Below, piece by piece: positions 1 through 5,596 of a DNA stretch of 6,475 bases (the first letter of the stretch is position 1; each line of letters begins with the position of its first letter). The notes below the pieces were generated by a model. It did not search any database. It saw only the letters and a program-made list of their open reading frames with translations, and was not told the origin of the DNA. Made by a program: the position numbers and the translations under genes. This stretch comes from Flavobacteriaceae bacterium. Its GTDB lineage: Bacteria > Bacteroidota > Bacteroidia > Flavobacteriales > Flavobacteriaceae. The DNA lies in NCBI GenBank assembly GCA_013214425.1, contig JABSPN010000179.1, positions 1 through 6,475 on the forward strand, given 5' to 3'.

Positions 1-494
1 TTCAGCCTTACACCTGTCCATTCAGCACATGAAACAGCTCCAACAGTCCATTGGTTTCCTTTGGCAGGAGGATTAAATTCACTTCTTCCGTTTCCGCCAC
101 ATTCAAGAGTAAGCTGATACGTATAGTGTTTGAATTTAGTTTTTAGTTCTTTAAGCGTATATGTTTTCCTCTCTTTTACAGATTCTCCATCAATAGTTAA
201 GGTCCATTTTGAAGCATCTATATTTTCAGGAATTAATCCATTATTCCTTATGAACATGTATTTATTAGGTGTGATTTTGTCGTCTAATAGGTGTGCTTTA
301 GCTTCAATGTTCCATGGCTTATTGTTTAAAACAACCATTTCATTATCTTTTGAAAAAAGTTTAAAAGGATCTGGATCTTGAACTCCTAAAGGAATATATT
401 CTTCAGGCATAGAAGCTCCAAAAACAATATCGGCACCAATAATAGCAGCAGCCGACCCCAAAGATAGTTTTTTGACAAAATCTCTTCTTTCCAT
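1..494 (-). CDS. Sulfite-oxidase-like molybdopterin enzyme, Tat-exported (partial)
   Basis: The reading frame starts with ATG at 494 (minus strand) and stays open for 164 codons to the window edge, so the C-terminal part is missing. The N-terminus is a twin-arginine signal: RR at residues 3-4 in ERRDFVKK, then a hydrophobic stretch at about 10-27, implying export of the folded, cofactor-loaded enzyme. The segment YMFIRNNGLIPE (79-90) matches the start of the sulfite oxidase molybdopterin fold. ECGGNGR (131-137) supplies Cys132, the expected molybdenum ligand. VGAVSCAEWTGV (151-162) is the family motif usually written GA(V/I)xxAxWTGV. Known members oxidize sulfite to sulfate or are SoxC-like. 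Substrate and electron acceptor cannot be fixed from this fragment, and a C-terminal dimerization or cytochrome domain would lie outside. It is divergent from the Moco operon, whose product it should need. The family call is firm; sulfite as substrate is an inference. Confidence 0.9.
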   Translation of the reverse strand, partial: MERRDFVKKLSLGSAAAIIGADIVFGASMPEEYIPLGVQDPDPFKLFSKDNEMVVLNNKPWNIEAKAHLLDDKITPNKYMFIRNNGLIPENIDASKWTLTIDGESVKERKTYTLKELKTKFKHYTYQLTLECGGNGRSEFNPPAKGNQWTVGAVSCAEWTGVRL

Positions 495-511
495 AATGCT
501 TTAGATTCTTT

Positions 512-519
512 CAAAGGTA
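512..519 (-). promoter_or_regulatory. Predicted -7 element for the sulfite-oxidase-like gene
   Basis: Read on the minus strand this is TACCTTTG, an exact match to the Bacteroidota -7 consensus TAnnTTTG. It lies 17 bases before the ATG at 494, giving a very short leader. A T-run on the minus strand (541-536) sits about 18 bases further upstream and could serve as a weak -33 element. No inverted repeat like the one at 645-668 is seen on this promoter, so shared ModE control is not evident here. This is a consensus match only. Confidence 0.55.
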
Positions 520-623
520 CTATTTTTTTTGTTGTAAAAAAGGAGTTTGTGAATGTAGGTTATCCTGCTTAATGACTAGACTTTATAGGGATTTTGATTT
601 AAGAAATACAACAATTGAACAGG

Positions 624-655
624 TTTTAATTTGTGATAATTATGCGTTATATTTG
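624..655 (+). promoter_or_regulatory. Predicted promoter of the moeA-moaA operon
   Basis: TATATTTG at 648-655 fits the Bacteroidota -7 consensus TAnnTTTG exactly. TTTT at 624-627, 20 bases upstream of it, is a reasonable but imperfect -33 element (consensus TTTG). A second candidate, TTTG at 630-633, is only 14 bases away, which is short. Transcription would start near 660-663, leaving a leader of about a dozen bases before the ATG at 674. The -7 element lies inside the palindrome at 645-668, so a protein bound there should block RNA polymerase. Confidence 0.6.
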
Positions 656-668
656 TTGAGATATAACG
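645..668. promoter_or_regulatory. ModE-like operator (perfect inverted repeat)
   Basis: The left arm CGTTATAT (645-652) and right arm ATATAACG (661-668) are perfect inverted repeats separated by 8 bases. As I recall it, the Escherichia coli modA operator for ModE has the same arms and spacing (CGTTATAT ... ATAACG). The repeat overlaps the predicted -7 element and start site of the moeA operon, a repressor position. The operon itself encodes a ModE-type winged-helix protein at 1846-2181. A perfect 8-bp repeat alone could occur by chance about once in a window this size. The support comes from position, arm sequence and the linked regulator. Confidence 0.72.
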
Positions 669-673
669 AAATT

Positions 674-1849
674 ATGATTGAGGTAGAAAAAGCTCTTGAA
701 ATTATTCAGGAGAACACGAATTTTATCGGAAAAAAGAAACGAGTTATGGCAAATGAAGCTCTGCGCCATGTGTTGTCTGAAGATGTATTTTCTAAGGTTG
801 ACATGCCTCCGTTCAGACAATCTGCAATGGATGGTTATGCAGTTAATGTTAAAGCGAACGACTATCGAGTGATAGGGGAAGTTAAGGCGGGTGATGAAGC
901 AACTATTGAAATAAAAGAGGGAGAAGCCGTACGCATTTTTACAGGGGCTGCAGTTCCCGATACTGCTAATGCTGTAGTGATTCAAGAAAGAGTCACAAGG
1001 AAAGGTAATGTAATTTCTTTGGAAGATGTTCCAAAGTTAGAATCCAATATAAGACCGAAGGGAGAGCAAATTAGAAAGGGAGAAATTGCCTTAGAATCAG
1101 GTATGAAATTAAATGCTGCAGCGATTGGTTATCTGAACATGTTAGGTGTTGTTGAGGTGTCATTAGTAACTAAACCAGTTGTAAAAATTATAACAACTGG
1201 AAATGAGTTGATTAAACCAGGAACCGAATTAACTTCAGGAAAAATATATGAGAGTAATTCTGCGATGCTGCAATCGGCTTTAAATGAAATAGGGGAGTTT
1301 GATGTTGAATTACTGAAGGTTGAAGACGATTATTCTAGAACAAGAGAAATGATTGAGAAAGCTCTTAATAATAGTGATATGCTCTTGGTTTCAGGAGGTA
1401 TTTCTGTTGGAGACTATGATTTTGTCGGAAAAGCATTGCGTGATTTAGGGGTAAAGGAACTGTTTTATAAGGTCAATCAAAAACCAGGCAAGCCATTGTT
1501 TTATGGGAAGAAAGACGAGGTGTCTGTTTTTGCATTGCCAGGGAACCCAGCTTCAGCCTTAACCTGTTTTTACGTATATGTTCACAAAGCACTTCAAGGT
1601 CAGTTGGGGAATAACTTTAAAGAGCTAAAAAGAGTCAAATTAAAAAGTGCTTCTCATTTTTTAAAGAGAGGAACTCGAGCTCAATTTTTAAAAGCCTCAG
1701 TAGTTGGGGATAGTGTCATGATTTTGGAAGGTCAAAGTTCGGCGATGTTAAAAACCTATGCTTTAGCAAATGCGTTGGTTTATGTGCCGTCTGATTTAGA
1801 TAAAATAGAAGTCGATCAAGAAGTTGAAGTAATCCTGTTGCCCTTATGA
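674..1849 (+). CDS. moeA: Molybdopterin molybdenumtransferase MoeA
   Basis: MoeA inserts molybdate into adenylylated molybdopterin, the last step in making basic Moco, in the cytoplasm. The 391-residue product has the usual MoeA length and domain order. MDGYA is at 52-56 (Asp53). The MoCF-binding domain has TTGNEL at 174-179, GGISVGDYD at 241-249, a KPGKP loop at 270-274 and PGNP at 289-292. A C-terminal beta-barrel domain IV covers about 318-391. I chose ATG 674 rather than an in-frame ATG at 572 for two reasons: MIEVEKALEII is the typical MoeA beginning, and the predicted promoter and operator lie between the two. There is no obvious Shine-Dalgarno sequence. The stop overlaps the next start as ATGA. 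It is the first gene of the operon and probably repressed through the 645-668 palindrome. All key motifs are intact. Confidence 0.96.
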   Translation: MIEVEKALEIIQENTNFIGKKKRVMANEALRHVLSEDVFSKVDMPPFRQSAMDGYAVNVKANDYRVIGEVKAGDEATIEIKEGEAVRIFTGAAVPDTANAVVIQERVTRKGNVISLEDVPKLESNIRPKGEQIRKGEIALESGMKLNAAAIGYLNMLGVVEVSLVTKPVVKIITTGNELIKPGTELTSGKIYESNSAMLQSALNEIGEFDVELLKVEDDYSRTREMIEKALNNSDMLLVSGGISVGDYDFVGKALRDLGVKELFYKVNQKPGKPLFYGKKDEVSVFALPGNPASALTCFYVYVHKALQGQLGNNFKELKRVKLKSASHFLKRGTRAQFLKASVVGDSVMILEGQSSAMLKTYALANALVYVPSDLDKIEVDQEVEVILLPL

Positions 1850-2181
1850 AGTATCACGTAAAAAGTAAAATATGGATTGAACTTAATGATCAAATCCTTT
1901 TAGGAGAAGGAAGAGTTAAATTATTAAAGGAGATCGAAATCAACAATTCACTTTCCAAGGCAGCAAAAGAAATGAATATGTCTTATAAGAAGGCCTGGAG
2001 ATTAATTGATGAAATTAACACTGTTGCTCCTGAAAAAGTTGTAGAAAGTAATATTGGTGGAAAAAATGGTGGGGGCAGTCAAATCACAAAATATGGAAAA
2101 TCTTTGATTAAGCAATATGAGCAATTGAAAATGGAGCAAATTAAATTTGCAGATCTAAAAAGTGAAGAATTCAAACCATGA
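1846..2181 (+). CDS. Single-domain ModE-like winged-helix regulator
   Basis: This 111-residue protein corresponds to the N-terminal DNA-binding half of ModE, the molybdate-responsive repressor. The helix-turn-helix is at about 35-58 (SLSKAAKEMNMSYKKAW). The wing carries the conserved glycine-rich turn GGKNGGG (71-77) followed by ITKYG (80-84). Full-length ModE is about 260 residues with paired Mop/TOBE domains that bind molybdate. Here the protein ends in a short charged tail with no ligand domain, so a molybdate response must work differently if it exists. It overlaps moeA by four bases (ATGA) and the transporter gene in the same way, so translation is probably coupled. Its likely target is the palindrome at 645-668, which would make the operon autoregulated. 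The fold call is strong; the operator assignment is inferred. Confidence 0.88.
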   Translation: MKYHVKSKIWIELNDQILLGEGRVKLLKEIEINNSLSKAAKEMNMSYKKAWRLIDEINTVAPEKVVESNIGGKNGGGSQITKYGKSLIKQYEQLKMEQIKFADLKSEEFKP

Positions 2182-2924
2182 TGTCTGATTTTCCATACGA
2201 CATCATGTTTTTAATATTGTTGCCCATAGTAGCCTTTTTCTACGCAAGTGTTGGGCATGGTGGGGCAAGTGGCTATTTGGCATTAATGGCTATGTTTTCA
2301 TCTCCGATAGCCGTCATGAAACCTACAGCACTTATTTTAAATTTATTTGTTTCTGGAGTGGCCTTTTACCATTATTACAAGAGAAGACATTTTGATAAAA
2401 AGTTATTTCTGTCTTTTGCGATTTCATCAATCCCTCTGGCTTATCTAGGAGGTAGAATATCGGTAGATCCTAAAATCTATAAAATTACTTTAGGAGTTTT
2501 ACTCATTTTTGCGGTTGTAAAAATGTTAGGCCTTTTAGGTGACAATGAAACAAAAGAAGTAAAAAAGTTTAACTGGTCATTTGCATTAATTATTGGTGCA
2601 ATAATTGGTTTCTTTTCTGGGCTAATTGGAATTGGAGGAGGCATAATATTAAGTCCGATAATCCTGCTCTTACACTGGGGAAAGATGAAAGTAGCTGCTG
2701 CAGTTTCGGCCTTGTTTATTTGGGTAAATTCGCTTTCAGGGTTACTAGGACAATTGTCTACTAATTTAGAGTTAGACTTTCAAGTTGTGTGGTTAATTGT
2801 TTTGGTGCTTATAGGTGGCTTTGCCGGGGCTTACTTCGGAAGCCAAAAATTAAATAACAAAAAATTAAGACTTGTATTAGCTTTAGTGCTACTGATGGCT
2901 TCAATTAAACTGATTTTTGTATAA
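2178..2924 (+). CDS. TauE/SafE (TSUP) family membrane transporter
   Basis: This 248-residue polytopic inner-membrane protein has two homologous halves, as TSUP transporters do. Each half opens with a glycine-rich signature after a hydrophobic stretch: YASVGHGGASGY at 22-33 and SGLIGIGGGIILSP at 147-160. About eight hydrophobic segments can be traced, near 9-25, 36-63, 75-93, 102-119, 133-164, 171-192, 203-221 and 229-247. Characterized relatives move small sulfur-containing anions such as sulfite or sulfoacetate. Its position inside a Moco operon, beside a ModE-like gene and across from a sulfite-oxidase-like gene, suggests sulfite handling or an oxyanion such as molybdate; the sequence does not decide. 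The start overlaps the regulator stop, with two consecutive ATGs at 2178 and 2181; either may be used. The next gene begins directly after its TAA. Confidence 0.9.
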   Translation: MMSDFPYDIMFLILLPIVAFFYASVGHGGASGYLALMAMFSSPIAVMKPTALILNLFVSGVAFYHYYKRRHFDKKLFLSFAISSIPLAYLGGRISVDPKIYKITLGVLLIFAVVKMLGLLGDNETKEVKKFNWSFALIIGAIIGFFSGLIGIGGGIILSPIILLLHWGKMKVAAAVSALFIWVNSLSGLLGQLSTNLELDFQVVWLIVLVLIGGFAGAYFGSQKLNNKKLRLVLALVLLMASIKLIFV

Positions 2925-3158
2925 ATGAAAGTGACCGTTAAGTTTTTTGGATTACTATCTGAAGTTGCCAATTGTGATGAAGAAGTTTTTATGACAGACG
3001 GTCATACAGTTACTGAATTGCTGCAAGTCATTTACAGGAAACATCCGAAATTGCAATTGCAGCAATTTCAGATCGCTCAAGGAAATAAACTGGTAACAGA
3101 TCAGATAAAGTTAACAGGAGAATTAATCGCATTATTACCACCTTTTTCAGGAGGATAA
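2925..3158 (+). CDS. moaD: Molybdopterin synthase sulfur carrier subunit MoaD
   Basis: This is the small subunit of molybdopterin synthase, a ubiquitin-fold sulfur carrier. The 77-residue protein has the family length, starts with the beta-strand MKVTVKFFGLLSEV and ends in LLPPFSGG. The exposed C-terminal Gly-Gly (76-77) is the site that is adenylylated by MoeB and converted to a thiocarboxylate, which donates sulfur in the MoaE active site. No MoeB-type enzyme is encoded in the window, so activation must come from elsewhere. The ATG directly follows the transporter's TAA with no spacer, and the gene precedes its partner moaE by 11 bases. The codons for its last residues form a GGAGG (3150-3154), 15 bases before the moaE start. 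That may help moaE translation, although the spacing is long. Confidence 0.95.
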   Translation: MKVTVKFFGLLSEVANCDEEVFMTDGHTVTELLQVIYRKHPKLQLQQFQIAQGNKLVTDQIKLTGELIALLPPFSGG

Positions 3159-3169
3159 AACATAAGAAT

Positions 3170-3613
3170 ATGAAAAGTGAAAAGATTAAAAATATATTCG
3201 TTCAAGGAGCTATTACTCCAGAATTTATTGCCAATTCAATAGCAAAGCATCAAGTAAAAACCCAAATAGGAGCCCATGATATATTTCTGGGTCAAGTAAG
3301 GGCAGATAATGTTGATGGGAAAATAGTGAGTGCCATTGAATACACAGCTCATGAGGAAATGGCAAATCAAGTCCTTCATGAGATACGTGAAGCGACTTTT
3401 GAGAAGTTTAATTTGACCTGTATGCACATTTATCACAGTTTGGGTAGTGTGGCTTCAGGGGAGATTTGCCTTTTTGTGTTTGTTTCTTCACCTAGACGAA
3501 AAGAAGTATTTCAGGCGATAGAACATTTAGTGGAAGAAATTAAGGCTAAAGCACCTATATATGGCAAAGAAATTTTTGAAGATGAATCGCATCAATGGAA
3601 ACTAAATAGTTAG
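3170..3613 (+). CDS. moaE: Molybdopterin synthase catalytic subunit MoaE
   Basis: This is the large subunit of molybdopterin synthase. It binds precursor Z (cyclic pyranopterin monophosphate) and receives sulfur from the MoaD C-terminus to build the dithiolene. The 147 residues match the usual length of about 150. LGQVRADN (40-47) contains the conserved Arg44, corresponding to E. coli Arg39. SSPRRKEVF (106-114) contains the later arginine pair. IKAKAPIYGKE (124-134) contains Lys125, which aligns with catalytic E. coli Lys119. In E. coli a second lysine, Lys126, lies in PFWKRE; the equivalent position here is Gly132 with Lys133 just after it. The ending FEDESHQWK is family-typical. It is paired with moaD upstream and separated from moaCB by three bases. 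Confidence 0.94.
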   Translation: MKSEKIKNIFVQGAITPEFIANSIAKHQVKTQIGAHDIFLGQVRADNVDGKIVSAIEYTAHEEMANQVLHEIREATFEKFNLTCMHIYHSLGSVASGEICLFVFVSSPRRKEVFQAIEHLVEEIKAKAPIYGKEIFEDESHQWKLNS

Positions 3614-3616
3614 AAA

Positions 3617-4528
3617 ATGGTAGACATCACGCATAAAAATAATACCCTAAGAGAAGCTGTAGCACAAGCTCTAGTTAGAGTAGGTTCATCAGCAACAATT
3701 CAGGCAATCGAAAAAGGATTAGTTCCTAAAGGAGATGTTTTTTCAATGAGTAAGGCTGCTGGTTTACTAGGGGTTAAAAAAACTCCAGAGTTACTACCAG
3801 ATTGTCACCCTCTTCCAATTGAGTATGCTGCAATTGATTACGAAATTGAAGGCTTGGAAATTAAGGTTTTGTGTTCAATAAAAACCATTTATAAAACAGG
3901 AGTTGAAGTAGAGGCCATGCATGGGGCGAGTATTGTTGCGTTAAACATGTATGACATGTTGAAGCCAATCGATAAAAATGTATCGATTCACGAGATTAAA
4001 CTCTTGAAAAAGAAAGGCGGAAAAAGTTCTTATTCGGAAAAATTTAGAGAGCCTTTTAAAGCTGCAGTAATTGTTTGTTCAGATACTATAGCTGCTGGTC
4101 AAAAAGAAGACAAAGCAGGGAAGGTGATTATAGATAAGTTACAAAAACACAATGTAGAAGTACCTCATTATGGTGTGATTCCTGATGAGTATGATCAGAT
4201 TCAATTAAAGGCTAAATCGTATAGTGAGTCAGGATTGGATATGGTGATTTTTACAGGGGGAACAGGTTTGTCTAAAAGAGATGTTACGCCAGAGGCCCTC
4301 TCGTCAATTATTGACAGAAAGATGCCAGGAGTTGAAGAAGCGATAAGAAAATACGGACAAGATAGAATGCCTTACGCGATGTTGTCTAGGAGTGTTGCAG
4401 GTACAATCGGAAAAACACTTGTCTTGGCTTTACCAGGATCTACAAATGGTGCAAAAGAGTCGATGGATGCGATTTTCCCATCCATACTTCACGTATTCAA
4501 AATTTTAAAAGGAGCTAGACACGATTAA
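3617..4528 (+). CDS. moaCB: Bifunctional MoaC-MoaB/Mog fusion protein
   Basis: Two Moco enzymes are joined in one 303-residue chain. The MoaC domain (1-137) converts the MoaA product to cyclic pyranopterin monophosphate. It shows DCHPLPIE (62-69, His64), GVEVEAM (95-101) and MYDMLK (111-116, Asp113 and Lys116, matching E. coli Asp128 and Lys131), then GGKSS. It begins at MVDITHKNN, without the ~15 extra residues of E. coli MoaC. The MoaB/Mog domain (about 147-303) should adenylylate molybdopterin. It has VCSDT (153-157), FTGGTGLSKRDVTPE (212-226) and LPGS (272-275). A charged linker at about 131-147 joins them. No frameshift is needed: the frame is continuous and both sets of active-site residues are present. 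The stop overlaps the moaA start by one base (TAATG). Similar fusions are known in Bacteroidota. Confidence 0.95.
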   Translation: MVDITHKNNTLREAVAQALVRVGSSATIQAIEKGLVPKGDVFSMSKAAGLLGVKKTPELLPDCHPLPIEYAAIDYEIEGLEIKVLCSIKTIYKTGVEVEAMHGASIVALNMYDMLKPIDKNVSIHEIKLLKKKGGKSSYSEKFREPFKAAVIVCSDTIAAGQKEDKAGKVIIDKLQKHNVEVPHYGVIPDEYDQIQLKAKSYSESGLDMVIFTGGTGLSKRDVTPEALSSIIDRKMPGVEEAIRKYGQDRMPYAMLSRSVAGTIGKTLVLALPGSTNGAKESMDAIFPSILHVFKILKGARHD

Positions 4529-5535
4529 TGGTCAATACTGAGAACATATTAACAGATAGCTACGGAAGGCATCACAATTATCTCAGAATATCCCTTACTG
4601 AAAAATGTAATTTAAGATGTACGTATTGTATGCCAGCAAATGGAGTTCAGCTGACTCCCAAAGCTGAATTAATGACCAGTGATGAGGTATATGAAATAGT
4701 AAGTTTGTTTGTAAAGCACGGCGTGACTAAAATTCGCCTTACAGGTGGCGAACCCTTTTTAAGAAAAGACATTGCTGTAATCATAGAAAAGCTGAGTCAA
4801 TTGCCGGTCGAGTTAGCGATTACAACCAATGGTGTGTTAATTGATAGGTATATTGATGTTCTCAAGAAATTCGGAATTACAAAGATCAATTTGAGTTTGG
4901 ATACCTTAGTCCAGTCAAAATTCAAGCACATCACGTTGCGCGATCAATTTGTAAAAACCTATCAGGCTATTCAACTTTTATTAAAAGAAAGTTTTGAACT
5001 CAAGATTAATGTGGTTTTGATCAAGAACTTTAATGAAGATGAACTGATAGATTTTGTAGAGCTTACGAAATACTTGCCTGTGAAAATAAGGTTTATAGAG
5101 TTCATGCCTTTTGATGGAAATCAATGGAATGTTGAGAAATTGGTTTCTTTAGAAGAAATCATGCAGCAATTGAATGCTCACTACAACCCTAGCGAAATTG
5201 TCAAGTTAATTGATGAAAAAAACGATACGGCTAAAAACTATAAAATAGAATCTTACAAAGGTAGTTTTGCAGTGATAAGCTCGGTTTCAAATCCATTTTG
5301 CGATACCTGTAACAGAATTAGGTTAACTGCAAACGGGAGTCTTAAAAATTGTTTGTTTTCATCTACAGAAACTTCGCTGTTGCAACAGTTTCGTGATGGG
5401 AAATCTATTGAGCCTATTATAGAAAAAGTAATGAAGAGAAAACATCGTGTTAGAGGAGGAATGGATAGCTTGGCCAAACTAAAAGAACCCGCTTTGCATT
5501 CTCAAAACAGAAGTATGATTACAATTGGTGGATAA
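4528..5535 (+). CDS. moaA: GTP 3',8-cyclase MoaA (radical SAM)
   Basis: MoaA performs the first step of Moco synthesis, radical-SAM cyclization of GTP to 3',8-cyclo-GTP, which MoaC then rearranges. The 335-residue protein has the N-terminal cluster motif CNLRCTYC (Cys27, Cys31, Cys34) that binds the SAM 4Fe-4S cluster. LTGGEPFLRKD (71-81) is the SAM-contacting loop, and TTNGVLI is at 99-105. The second, GTP-binding 4Fe-4S cluster is supported by CDTCNRIRLTANG (258-270) with Cys258 and Cys261, plus Cys275 in LKNCLF. The chain ends in MITIGG; the terminal double glycine is a conserved functional MoaA feature. All motifs are complete. It is the last gene of the operon, starting one base inside the moaCB stop codon. 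No clear hairpin terminator is visible in the 61 bases after it. Confidence 0.97.
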   Translation: MVNTENILTDSYGRHHNYLRISLTEKCNLRCTYCMPANGVQLTPKAELMTSDEVYEIVSLFVKHGVTKIRLTGGEPFLRKDIAVIIEKLSQLPVELAITTNGVLIDRYIDVLKKFGITKINLSLDTLVQSKFKHITLRDQFVKTYQAIQLLLKESFELKINVVLIKNFNEDELIDFVELTKYLPVKIRFIEFMPFDGNQWNVEKLVSLEEIMQQLNAHYNPSEIVKLIDEKNDTAKNYKIESYKGSFAVISSVSNPFCDTCNRIRLTANGSLKNCLFSSTETSLLQQFRDGKSIEPIIEKVMKRKHRVRGGMDSLAKLKEPALHSQNRSMITIGG

Positions 5536-5596
5536 ATAAGGAAACGGATTCTATATTTAGGAAAAGAAGTTTTTATATTGCAAAAAAGTTGAAATA
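5536..5596 (+). promoter_or_regulatory. moaA-dgt intergenic region, possible weak promoter
   Basis: This 61-bp AT-rich gap separates moaA from dgt. TATATTTA at 5552-5559 misses the TAnnTTTG consensus by one base, and the only upstream TTG (5525-5527) is 24 bases away, farther than usual. A second sequence, TATATTGC at 5574-5581, is closer to the ATG but matches less well. There is no convincing rho-independent terminator, so dgt could be reached by read-through from the Moco operon or have its own weak promoter. Confidence 0.3.

Larger units (their letters stand above)
495..673. other. Divergent intergenic regulatory region
   Basis: This 179-bp region separates the minus-strand sulfite-oxidase-like gene from moeA. 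It holds a TAnnTTTG-type element facing each way (512-519 minus, 648-655 plus) and the ModE-like palindrome at 645-668. A plus-strand reading frame is open from an ATG at 572 into moeA. The 34 extra residues do not resemble a MoeA N-terminus and would span the promoter and operator, so I treat the stretch as noncoding. I see no tRNA, riboswitch or terminator fold in it. Confidence 0.7.

Noticed and set aside
130..381. Plus-strand open frame of 83 codons at the left edge
   Set aside because: It lies opposite a clear sulfite-oxidase-like coding frame with recognisable motifs and has no family signature of its own; it is a shadow frame.
647..985. Minus-strand frame of 112 codons across the start of moeA
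   Set aside because: It lies opposite strongly conserved MoeA codons, has a composition typical of an antisense shadow and contains no recognisable motif.
3149..3154. AGGAGG as a strong Shine-Dalgarno sequence for moaE
   Set aside because: It is required by the codons for the MoaD C-terminal Ser-Gly-Gly, and at 15 bases from the ATG it is farther than usual. Other genes here lack such sites, so it may be incidental.
5536..5596. Possible rho-independent terminator after moaA
   Set aside because: There is a T-rich stretch near 5570 but no GC-rich stem preceding it, so no terminator is called.
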